From: Bacteroidia bacterium
GTDB taxonomy: Bacteria > Bacteroidota > Bacteroidia > Bacteroidales > F082
Direction of reading: 5' to 3'
Length of the DNA: 58,754 nt
NCBI GenBank assembly: GCA_021287165.1
Contig: JAJTAY010000030.1
Coordinates: forward strand, 1 to 58,754
Below, one piece after another: positions 51,139 through 58,754 of the stretch; within the stretch, counting starts at the first letter, position 1, and every line of letters begins with the position of its first letter. The notes beneath the pieces were generated by a model. It was not told the origin of the DNA and made no database searches. It saw only the letters and a list, made by a program, of their open reading frames with translations. Made by a program: the position numbers and the translations under genes.

Positions 51139-53625
51139 TTAATATTCCAATTTACCCATCTCCACTTCCCAGTCGTAGCCGAAAAATCCGCTTGCGTTAA
51201 TGCCTTCAGGCCCCTTCAGCAGCCAATCGGCCCTGAAAATCAACACATCCGGGAAAGCCGTGATACCTGAAAAGTAATGGTTTTGCACGGCTGCCCGCAT
51301 ACCCGGCATACCGCTGCCACCCACCATGCCGACAACATTGTTTTTGGTCCCCGGCATGGGATAAAGCACATAATATCCAAGGTTGTCGCCATCCATTCGT
51401 TGAGATCCAAGCTTTACATAACCCTTACCGGCCCTGAATGGCGCGTGTATAAGCAATTTGTCCCAGGCCAGATTGTTATCGGCATTGCCATACAGGATAA
51501 CATTTCGGCCAGGGTAATTTTCATTTTTAAAAAGCGTGTCGGCTATCACCTCCGGTGCACCGTTGGCCCTGTAAAGGAAAGCCTCAGCATCGAAAAGCGC
51601 TCTTCGCCGGTTCCACTTGCACTCTTCGGCTGCGCCTCCCGTGCCATAAACCAACACAAAGCCATGGTCGAAGGCGGTTTTAAAGCCGCCATTGCGATCA
51701 GGGTGTTTTTCGATAAGTTCGGGCTTTTCGATCGGTTTCCAGCCACGGCCTGTCCTAACGAAATACCTTTTGTTATTGACTTTCAACCGCTTTCCGTCAA
51801 TGACCAGATGTCTTATTTCCTGGCCTTTGAAAGCTTCATCCGACAAACTCAGCGCCCTGACATTGCTGGTGTTGACGGTGATTTTGCCGTGGCTCCGTAT
51901 GGCCCTGATGCTGCTCAGACTACCGTTGTCCTGTTGTTGCATGATGGTGATCCAACCTGTGGTGGCACTCACCCCAATGTTTGCTGTGGTCAGCTGCAGC
52001 GTATCGCGACGTGCAACAGCTTTGAGGCTGTGCTTTTTCAGAAACTCGAAAAGCGGTGGCCAGTCCATGCTTTCGTCTCCGTACCAGTGCGTTCCTCCGG
52101 GATATTCGTAATACTCCATATTGGGATGAACCGACGCCAGTATTTCGCGCATTTGCCGGGCCTGTTGCACCGGCACCACCTCGTCGGCATCGCCATGCAA
52201 CACGTAAAGTGGAGTTTGAACATAATTATCAGCATAATTCTTCATCCGGGCATGCAGGGCTGAAGCATAAAGCATTTTGAAGTGTGGCTGATCGAAAAAT
52301 GCAGTATCGCTGCCCGTGCGGCGGTAGCCAATGATGTCGGGATAGCCTGCTGCCGGCGCCATTGCGGCAAACATTCCGGGATAAGTGCCGCCCATCACCC
52401 AGGTGCCATGCCCGCCCATGCTGTGACCGGTGACATAGGTGCGCAGGGTGTCGGTTTTCCAGACACGCCGGGCCTGATCGAGCACCTCAAAGGCGTCGAG
52501 CCGTCCCCAGTCTTCCCAATTGAAGCCGAAAGGCCGTCGGTTGGTGGGTGCCACCAGGTGCGTCCAGTCCTTGGCTTTGTAGGCCCTGGTTTGGTTGGTG
52601 GCCTCCACCGAAGCCCCATGCAACGAAAGCACCAGCGGCTGGCCGGGTTTGTCGGTAAGCGAAGGTATCAGGCTGTAATACTGCACACTGCCGTCGATAC
52701 GGCTCACAAATGTGCGCTCGTGATGACGCTTGGCATCCTGCACTTTTAGCTGAATACTGATGCTATGCAACAGCTGTCCTGTGGCGTCGGTGAGTTGCAG
52801 TCTGGCCTCAATCTTTTCTTTTTCGGTAGCCGACCTGAGGGCCGGAACGCGAAATACTACCTTGCGCTGGCTCATGGCGGGCACGCTTTGCAGCTCCGAA
52901 AGGGCCGTTTCGCCTGTTTCGAGCATCACCGTGAGCTTAAGTCCGGTCAGATCTTTATCGGTGGCATTGAGCAGCCTGATGCCTGCCCATCCATCGGCTG
53001 GGTCGTTAAAAAGCAAAGGCGGCAGGGTCATATCGCGACGCAGCAGCATCACCGGTTTTTCGGGCTCGATTAAGCTGGCTTTGAGCCGCTGAAACCTGCC
53101 ATAGGAAAACAAAAACTCGTTTTTGCCGGCTCTTAGTTTGATGGGGTGCAGCGTGTAGCCATAATCGTAATGGTCGCCCTCGTATGGCAGACCATTCACC
53201 AGAGTGAGCGTATTGCCCGTTGCATCGAGCAGCACTATTTTCTCCTCCTTGCTCTTGTAATCTGCATAGAGCCAGCCACGTTGCATCCCCGTGAAAAGGT
53301 GGTTGCTGTCGGCCTCAATTTCAGTCCATTGCAATCTGGCTGTTCCTTGCGGAAAATGAGCCACAAGGGTATCTCCCGCTATGGGGCTTTGCCAGGCATC
53401 CCTGGCCAATTGCCATAAAATCACGTCCTGATTGCCCAGCAACATGCCCGGGCGAATGGCATCGTTGAGCAGCAATCCCTTGCGAATATGGTGTATAACC
53501 CTGCCTTCCTCGATAGTCTCAACCTTTTCCTTGCCAAAGTATTCTACCACATTGCCCTGCTGCTGCGCTGCTGCGATCGTTACAACTGCCAGCATCAAAA
53601 AAGCCAAAGCTATGCTTCGTTTCAT
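51139..53625 (-). CDS. Secreted prolyl-oligopeptidase-type alpha/beta hydrolase
   Basis: An 828-residue exported esterase/peptidase: signal peptide (MKRSIALAFLMLAVVTIAAA-QQQ), an N-terminal beta-rich region to ~310, then an alpha/beta hydrolase with LSLHGAS, the nucleophile elbow TGHSMGGHG, HGDADEVV (Asp) and YPGGTHWYGD (His). A C-terminal beta-rich region of ~300 residues has no match I can name. PUL esterases of this layout often remove acyl groups or cut peptide bonds outside the inner membrane. It stands alone on the minus strand and shares a ~240-nt divergent gap with the 7TM kinase. Confidence 0.85.
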   Translation of the reverse strand: MKRSIALAFLMLAVVTIAAAQQQGNVVEYFGKEKVETIEEGRVIHHIRKGLLLNDAIRPGMLLGNQDVILWQLARDAWQSPIAGDTLVAHFPQGTARLQWTEIEADSNHLFTGMQRGWLYADYKSKEEKIVLLDATGNTLTLVNGLPYEGDHYDYGYTLHPIKLRAGKNEFLFSYGRFQRLKASLIEPEKPVMLLRRDMTLPPLLFNDPADGWAGIRLLNATDKDLTGLKLTVMLETGETALSELQSVPAMSQRKVVFRVPALRSATEKEKIEARLQLTDATGQLLHSISIQLKVQDAKRHHERTFVSRIDGSVQYYSLIPSLTDKPGQPLVLSLHGASVEATNQTRAYKAKDWTHLVAPTNRRPFGFNWEDWGRLDAFEVLDQARRVWKTDTLRTYVTGHSMGGHGTWVMGGTYPGMFAAMAPAAGYPDIIGYRRTGSDTAFFDQPHFKMLYASALHARMKNYADNYVQTPLYVLHGDADEVVPVQQARQMREILASVHPNMEYYEYPGGTHWYGDESMDWPPLFEFLKKHSLKAVARRDTLQLTTANIGVSATTGWITIMQQQDNGSLSSIRAIRSHGKITVNTSNVRALSLSDEAFKGQEIRHLVIDGKRLKVNNKRYFVRTGRGWKPIEKPELIEKHPDRNGGFKTAFDHGFVLVYGTGGAAEECKWNRRRALFDAEAFLYRANGAPEVIADTLFKNENYPGRNVILYGNADNNLAWDKLLIHAPFRAGKGYVKLGSQRMDGDNLGYYVLYPMPGTKNNVVGMVGGSGMPGMRAAVQNHYFSGITAFPDVLIFRADWLLKGPEGINASGFFGYDWEVEMGKLEY

Positions 53626-53798
53626 CTTATTTTGGTTTATTCGGGGTAAAGTTACTTAAACGATTTAGTGAATTGCGTTTTAAAGTTAGCCGGCAGAAAA
53701 GTTCAGTACTTCTTCGCAGAATTATCGGTCCTGAAGTCGGCAAGCTGTAGCAATATCATGCTCAAGAAATGGTAAAAATTTTTGTCGCAGCCCGCATA

Positions 53799-53829
53799 TT
53801 GCTCTATGCTGATTGATTGCTTAATTTTG
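53799..53829 (+). promoter_or_regulatory. Promoter of the 7TM sensor kinase
   Basis: TTG (53799-53801) and -7 TAATTTTG (53822-53829) with a 20-nt spacer, giving a leader of about 35 nt to the ATG at 53869. Confidence 0.55.
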
Positions 53830-53868
53830 AAACGAATACAGCCTTTCTGAATACTAAATAACAGTAAA

Positions 53869-56448
53869 ATGAACGTTACCGGGCCGGGCTCTGTGTTTTT
53901 GATCAATGCTCTGCTGTTAATTTTATTGGCACTGTATTTCGATAAACGTAAGCGGGAGCCTTTGGGCGAAATTTTATGGTGGCTTATGCTGGCGGCTGGA
54001 TGGTGGTCGCTGCTCTACGGACTCGAATTAATCCTGCAAAGCAAACGGCTGATTCATTTATTGTTTTCCCTCGAGTACCCCGCCGTAATGACTTTGCCGG
54101 TGTTTTGGCTGATTTTCATCATCCGGCTTTCCAAAAGTGATTTTTTGAGCAAGAGAAATACCGGATGGCTCTTCCTTGTGCCGGCAGCGAACTGGCTCAT
54201 GCTGCTGACCAATCCCACACACAAATTATTTTACACAAACGCCGTCATTAATACTTCGTCGGGCATCAGCTATATAACTTTCGACCCCGGGCCAATCTAT
54301 ACCATCAGTCATCTAACCTATTCGAATGCTGTCGTAGCGGCGGGGATGATTTTGCTGATCAGGATGATCGCACTGTCGAAAGGAATGAGCCGGGGCAAAG
54401 CGGTTTTTCTGCTATTCTCGGCAACATTTCCATTTATGCTCAGCCTGTTGTGGATCTTCGGTATCAGGCCATACGGCATTTTAGACTTTACACCACTTGG
54501 CTTTACTGTTATGGGAATTGTGCTTGCTGCGCTCTACAGCAATATTTCCGAGATGGAACTGAGGCCGTTTGTGCTAGACAGTCTTTTTGAGTATCAGTCC
54601 GACGCCGTTATGGTTACCGATTTTGAGGGTAAACGATTGCTATATGCCAACACACAAGGCCAAATGCTGCTGGAGGGACTAAAGGAAAATAAAGGTCTGG
54701 ATTTTGGAATTAAGCGTCTTATGGAGCTCCAAAATCATCAGAATTTTTCCTTTGGTGGCAAGCATTATCAGGTTCTCATTCAGGAGTTGGACGAAAGCAA
54801 AGCCGGGACGTATCTTAAGCTATATATTTTTCATGATGTGAGTGCGCTCAAGCTGCACGAATCCAACCTATCGGCGCTCACAAAAACCATTACCACATTT
54901 GGCAACGACACCAACGTCAATATTGGCAAGCTGCTGGCGCTTCTGGGTGAGATTTTTGGAGCAGATGCATGCTTTTACAATAAAAAAATTGGTTCGATGC
55001 TCATCACCACAGCCTCCTGGAATGCGCCACCAGGCTATCAGGAGGCCGATCGGGCCGAAGGGCATATTTGCAATGATGTTATTCAGCAAAGCAGATCGGT
55101 CGCAACCTTTATCAACGAGCTGCAAAACACAGATTACCTTAGCAGCGATCCGAATGTTCGTCGTTATGGGCTGAATACTTATTTGGGCGTTCCTGTTTTT
55201 CAGGAAGGTAAACCAGTAGCCACCGTATGCATGGTGTTTACACAGAATCGGAGTTTTAGCGATAGCGAGCTGCAGCTGCTCAATTTGGTTTCATTTGTTG
55301 TTTCCAACGAAGAGGCGCGTAAGCAGCAACTTCAGAAAATCAATGAGACTGAAATCAATTTCAGAGCCATACTCGAAAACTCGCTGGACAGCATTTGGTC
55401 GGTTGATACCGAGTTCTGCGTCACCTATGTTAACGAAACTTTCAAAACGGCCTACAAAGCGGCTTTCAATGTTGATTTGGAGGAAGGTATCTGCATCATC
55501 GACACCCTTCCCAAATCATTAAGACCCGTGTGGCGAAGCCGTTATGAGAAGGCTTTGAAAGGAGAACACTACATATTTCTTGATAGTGTGCCCCTATCAG
55601 ACGACATCACGCTATTTATTGAGGTTTCTGTAATGCCCATCATCGTTGACGGGCGAACGACAGGAATCTCCTTCTACGGCCGCAACATCACCGAGAAATA
55701 TCTTGCCGAACAGCGACTTCTGCAAAGCGAGAAGCGCCTGTCCGAGCTCAACGCCGCCAAGGACCGTGTGTTTTCTGTTATCAGCCACGACCTGCGCAGC
55801 CCTTTCAACAACATCATCGGCCTGAGCGAGGTTATCGAAGGACTTGCCGAGGAGCAGGGAAACCAAACCATAAAGGAATATGCCTCAAGCATACTTCGCG
55901 TATCGAAAAACACTTTTGTTGTACTCGAAAACCTGTTACACTGGTCGCGCGTTCAGTCGGGCAAGTTAAAGCTACATGCCGATGTGGTGAGGCTGAGCGA
56001 GGTTGTTGCGGGCGAACTTGAGTTTCAGCAATACAGAGTTGAGCAAAAACTTATAAAAATCACTAATCAGGTTGATGCCTCTCATGCAGTAGTGGCCGAT
56101 GCCCAGTCGGTGGCAGTGATTGTGCGAAACCTTGTTTCGAATGCCATCAAATTCAGCTATAGTGAGGGTGAGATAGTGCTGAAGTCGGAGCTTCAGAATG
56201 ACAATGTATACTTTGCTGTACAGGATTTTGGCTGCGGCATAAGCATCGAAGACCAAAAGGCTCTTTTTCAGCTGGATAAGCACCCCACGCGAAGAGGCAC
56301 GCAAAACGAGACAGGCACCGGGCTGGGATTGATTCTTAGCAAGGAACTTGCCGAAAAAAACGAAGGGCACCTGTTGGTGCACAGCCGCACAGGCCAGGGC
56401 AGCACATTCACCCTGGTGCTGAAAGCCGCTCAAAAAGCTTTTAGTTGA
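53869..56448 (+). CDS. 7TM-type membrane sensor histidine kinase
   Basis: An 859-residue kinase. Residues 1-225 carry seven hydrophobic helices of the histidine-kinase N-terminal 7TM class. A PAS-like segment (DSLFEYQSDAVMVTDFEGKRLLYAN) follows, then a GAF domain (about 345-485), a further PAS (FRAILENSLDSIWSVDTEF), HisKA with phospho-His in FSVISHDLRSPFNNI, and a HATPase domain (NLVSNAIKFSY, DFGCGIS, GTGLGLILSKEL). No receiver or regulator is fused or adjacent. It is followed by GH29 with a 25-nt gap, so the two may be co-transcribed. The cue is unknown. Confidence 0.92.
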   Translation: MNVTGPGSVFLINALLLILLALYFDKRKREPLGEILWWLMLAAGWWSLLYGLELILQSKRLIHLLFSLEYPAVMTLPVFWLIFIIRLSKSDFLSKRNTGWLFLVPAANWLMLLTNPTHKLFYTNAVINTSSGISYITFDPGPIYTISHLTYSNAVVAAGMILLIRMIALSKGMSRGKAVFLLFSATFPFMLSLLWIFGIRPYGILDFTPLGFTVMGIVLAALYSNISEMELRPFVLDSLFEYQSDAVMVTDFEGKRLLYANTQGQMLLEGLKENKGLDFGIKRLMELQNHQNFSFGGKHYQVLIQELDESKAGTYLKLYIFHDVSALKLHESNLSALTKTITTFGNDTNVNIGKLLALLGEIFGADACFYNKKIGSMLITTASWNAPPGYQEADRAEGHICNDVIQQSRSVATFINELQNTDYLSSDPNVRRYGLNTYLGVPVFQEGKPVATVCMVFTQNRSFSDSELQLLNLVSFVVSNEEARKQQLQKINETEINFRAILENSLDSIWSVDTEFCVTYVNETFKTAYKAAFNVDLEEGICIIDTLPKSLRPVWRSRYEKALKGEHYIFLDSVPLSDDITLFIEVSVMPIIVDGRTTGISFYGRNITEKYLAEQRLLQSEKRLSELNAAKDRVFSVISHDLRSPFNNIIGLSEVIEGLAEEQGNQTIKEYASSILRVSKNTFVVLENLLHWSRVQSGKLKLHADVVRLSEVVAGELEFQQYRVEQKLIKITNQVDASHAVVADAQSVAVIVRNLVSNAIKFSYSEGEIVLKSELQNDNVYFAVQDFGCGISIEDQKALFQLDKHPTRRGTQNETGTGLGLILSKELAEKNEGHLLVHSRTGQGSTFTLVLKAAQKAFS

Positions 56449-56473
56449 TTCAGGTACCCGACATTTGAACCTT

Positions 56474-58291
56474 ATGAAGCTTTTTAGCAAACGTCTTTTC
56501 ATCTTGTCATGCATAATAATGTTATCCGGCTTCTTATTTGGGCAGGATACTGTTGGTTGGGAAAGTCTCCGCAAGCGGGCTTATCCGCAGTGGTTCAGCG
56601 ATGCAAAACTGGGCGTTTTTATCCATTGGGGCGTGTATTCTGTGCCGGCATACGGCGGACCTGAATCGTATGCCGAATGGTACTTGCGCGGACTGCAGAC
56701 CGGAGCCCCGCTGAGGGTGGAGTTTATGCGAAAAAATTATGGTGAACACTTCACATATCGCGACTTTGCACCCCTCTTCAAAGCCGAATTATTCGACCCC
56801 GATGCCTGGGCAGATATTTTCGAAAAAGCCGGAGCAAAATACATCATCCTCGTGGCCAAGCATCACGACGGCTATTGCCTGTGGCCAAGCCGATATGCAC
56901 CAGGCTGGAACAGCGTAGATGTTGGTCCGCACCGCGACATTGTGGGCGATCTGGTCAGAGCCGTTCGTCAGCGGGGAATACGCTTTGGCCTTTATTACTC
57001 CCTGGCCGAATGGGATCATCCGCTCCATCGCTGGTACACCGATCCGCCCGACAGCATAGGACCTTATGTTGAGCAACACATGATTCCGCAGCTGAAAGAA
57101 CTGCTGGAAACCTACAAACCCGATCTGCTCTTCACGGACGGCGAGTGGCTCAATGACGCCGATCAGTGGCATGCGCGTGAACTCATCAGCTGGTATTACA
57201 ACCTTATTGGCCCCGACGCCATCGTAAACGACCGTTGGGGACATGGCGCCGACATTGGCTACATCACCCCCGAATACAGCTTCACGGCCCCCGAAACCGA
57301 TCGGCCATGGGCCGAGGTGCGCGGATTGGGCCGTTCGTTTGGTCTTAATCGAAACGAAAAACTGAGCGCCTATGTGAGCAGCCGCGACCTTGTACGCCGT
57401 TTTGCCTGGACGGTGGCCCATGGCGGTGGCCTCACCATCAACCTTGGCCCTGCCGCCGATGGTCAGATCCCATTGCTGCAACAGGAACGCGTTGAAGCGC
57501 TGGGCAAATGGATCGATCGCAACAAAGAAGCCATTTATGGCGCCACGAAGTGGATCAGGGCGGCCGACTATGGCGATGTGGAGCTGCGCCGCACCGATAC
57601 TTTGCTGCAGTTCAACTGGGTGCGCAACAGCCCTGGCAAGCCCATAACCGAAGACCACTTCACCGCTGAATGGACAGGCTGGTTGCGACCCGACAGCAGC
57701 GCCGTTTTTACCTTTGTGGCCGAGGCTGATGATGCAGCGACACTTTGGCTCGACGGCAAAACACTGCTCGATACCAGTGCTAACGAAAGCGAAAACGCAG
57801 CCGAAGCCATGCGCCAAAATAATGGATCTGGCCACTCTGCAAGCGTTTACCTCGAAGCCGGAAAATTTTATCCCATTCGCATCACTTACCGCGAAACGAT
57901 ACAAAACGCCCACATCAGGCTGAATTGGCATACCCAAACGAGCGAGCCTGCGGCGCTTGGCAAAAACAATCTTTACACCAAAACTGACCTCTCAACAGGC
58001 GACGGCCTCAAAGCCGTTTATCGCTCAAAGCAGGCCCGCACTGTTTACACCAAAAACAACAATCATGTTTACGCCATTGTATTCGGCTGGCCGGGTCGCA
58101 AACTGGATTTAGAAACACCAAAGCCAGATAAACAAATGAAGGCCAGTCTTTTATCAACCGGAGAACAATTGCCGTGGCGTTGGAAAAATGGCAGACTGAG
58201 CATCGATCTGAGCAAGGCAGCCTGCCCTTCTGGCGATGAAGCGGATACCTGGGTATTCAGGTTGGAAGGCTTGGCCACTGCGAACCGGTAA
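56474..58291 (+). CDS. GH29 alpha-L-fucosidase with PA14 domain
   Basis: A 605-residue exported enzyme; start at 56474 for the signal peptide (MKLFSKRLFILSCIIML). The GH29 domain includes KLGVFIHWGVYSVPAYGG, AKHHDGYCLWPS and PDLLFTDGEW with the likely nucleophile Asp222, plus AHGGGLTINLGPAADGQIP. A PA14-like domain follows (ITEDHFTAEWTGWLRPDSS ... TLWLDGKTLLD ... YPIRITYRET), placed before the C-terminal beta-sandwich. PA14 domains bind sugar and usually target the enzyme to glycans. It lies 25 nt after the 7TM kinase gene. No second PUL component flanks it in this window. Confidence 0.93.
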   Translation: MKLFSKRLFILSCIIMLSGFLFGQDTVGWESLRKRAYPQWFSDAKLGVFIHWGVYSVPAYGGPESYAEWYLRGLQTGAPLRVEFMRKNYGEHFTYRDFAPLFKAELFDPDAWADIFEKAGAKYIILVAKHHDGYCLWPSRYAPGWNSVDVGPHRDIVGDLVRAVRQRGIRFGLYYSLAEWDHPLHRWYTDPPDSIGPYVEQHMIPQLKELLETYKPDLLFTDGEWLNDADQWHARELISWYYNLIGPDAIVNDRWGHGADIGYITPEYSFTAPETDRPWAEVRGLGRSFGLNRNEKLSAYVSSRDLVRRFAWTVAHGGGLTINLGPAADGQIPLLQQERVEALGKWIDRNKEAIYGATKWIRAADYGDVELRRTDTLLQFNWVRNSPGKPITEDHFTAEWTGWLRPDSSAVFTFVAEADDAATLWLDGKTLLDTSANESENAAEAMRQNNGSGHSASVYLEAGKFYPIRITYRETIQNAHIRLNWHTQTSEPAALGKNNLYTKTDLSTGDGLKAVYRSKQARTVYTKNNNHVYAIVFGWPGRKLDLETPKPDKQMKASLLSTGEQLPWRWKNGRLSIDLSKAACPSGDEADTWVFRLEGLATANR

Positions 58292-58754
58292 TCTTTTGAA
58301 GCGCTGTTGTTGAAAGTCGGGATTAAGCTCCAGCAGCCAGAATCCCGTACCCCTTACCCGAAAAAGAGCCTGGTTAAAAGGAAAAAGAGCCAAGGAAGAA
58401 GAGCGAAGAGCCAAGACAAAAGTTGAAATTCAGCAGCCGGAATCCACAAATCGGATCATTAAATTCGGAAAATCAACCAAATTTTAACTCTTGAATCTTT
58501 GAATTTTGAATTGACTTCCCCGTCCCTCGTCCCCCGTCCCTTTTCAATTTTCTTCCCCCGTCCCTGAAAAAATCGCTGGGCCGGGCGGGCAGGCCGCGCG
58601 AACGGCGGGAAGCGCATGCGGGAATGCAAAAACGGCTGCAAATCCGGTAAAGCAGCCCGTGCGTCAGCGCGGGCTGTTTGTATGGCGCAATAGGACAATG
58701 AATCTTTAAAAATCAATCCGCTCCCGCCACTTTCCAGAAGGCGAACACAGGGAA
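58292..58754. other. Gene-free low-complexity 3' end
   Basis: No credible gene. Holds purine-rich repeats (AAAGAGCCAAGGAAGAAGAG and variants, 58381-58425), a pyrimidine stretch with repeated CCCGTCCC units (58518-58565), a GC-rich block (58576-58620) and a hairpin (58653-58661 with 58668-58676, one G-T pair) followed by TTT that could end GH29 transcription. Confidence 0.5.

Noticed and set aside
53703..53906. A 67-residue minus-strand frame before the 7TM kinase
   Set aside because: It overlaps the kinase start and its promoter, has no motif and no -7 element.

Overview
The window is from a Bacteroidota chromosome, probably a Bacteroidales or Marinilabiliales-type organism. The signs are a SusC/SusD pair, two proteins with type IX secretion (T9SS) C-terminal signals, an S46 dipeptidyl peptidase, many lipoproteins, and repeated use of the Bacteroidota promoter -7 element TAnnTTTG. 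That element usually lies about 20-35 nt before the start codon I chose. No Shine-Dalgarno sequences stand out. I saw no tRNA, rRNA, CRISPR array, transposase or phage gene.

Layout. (1) 1-5.4 kb, minus strand: S46 peptidase, a bacterial deoxyhypusine-synthase homologue and asparagine synthetase B, each with its own -7 element. (2) 6.0-11.5 kb, plus strand: a c-type cytochrome cluster. It holds a hexaheme lipoprotein with a collagen-like linker, a monoheme lipoprotein, a DUF5777-type beta-barrel, a soluble monoheme cytochrome, a seven-heme membrane-anchored cytochrome with a cytochrome b partner, and an OB-fold lipoprotein. (3) 11.5-12.8 kb, minus: RNase H with a viroplasmin-type N-terminus and a CBM9-like protein. 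(4) 12.9-44.2 kb, minus: 19 tightly packed genes that look like one very long polysaccharide utilisation locus (PUL). From its promoter it runs: NAGPA-type phosphodiester glycosidase, ROK regulator, SusC, SusD, DUF4623 lipoprotein, GHL10 lipoprotein, DUF5009 acyltransferase-like protein, second GHL10 lipoprotein, permease, HyuA-like ATPase, short FAD-like protein, NanE, FAD oxidoreductase, phosphohexomutase, HAD phosphatase, GH38, GH94, SGNH hydrolase, and a T9SS protein with two DUF4623 units. It ends at a strong terminator at about 12.86 kb. (5) 44.5-46.8 kb, plus: a NagB-PIG-L fusion transcribed divergently from the PUL across a region with an AT-rich palindrome, a candidate ROK operator. 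(6) 46.9-58.3 kb: a six-PAS hybrid histidine kinase, a secreted prolyl-oligopeptidase-type esterase, a 7TM sensor kinase and a GH29 fucosidase with a PA14 domain.

How it may work. The PUL gene set points to an amino-sugar glycan, perhaps cell-wall derived. NanE handles ManNAc-6-P, the NagB-like protein GlcN-6-P, NAGPA folds cleave GlcNAc-1-phosphodiesters, DUF5009/HGSNAT-type proteins acetylate glucosaminides, and the E. coli GHL10 protein DigH cuts denuded peptidoglycan. GH94 would give a sugar 1-phosphate that the phosphohexomutase feeds into central metabolism. The most unusual single observation is that the GH38 protein keeps its metal-binding HxD and later His but has Phe127 where the family has its catalytic Asp. 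The role of the HyuA-like ATPase, two FAD proteins and the permease is unknown; with the GH38 variant they make this locus the best candidate for undescribed biochemistry.
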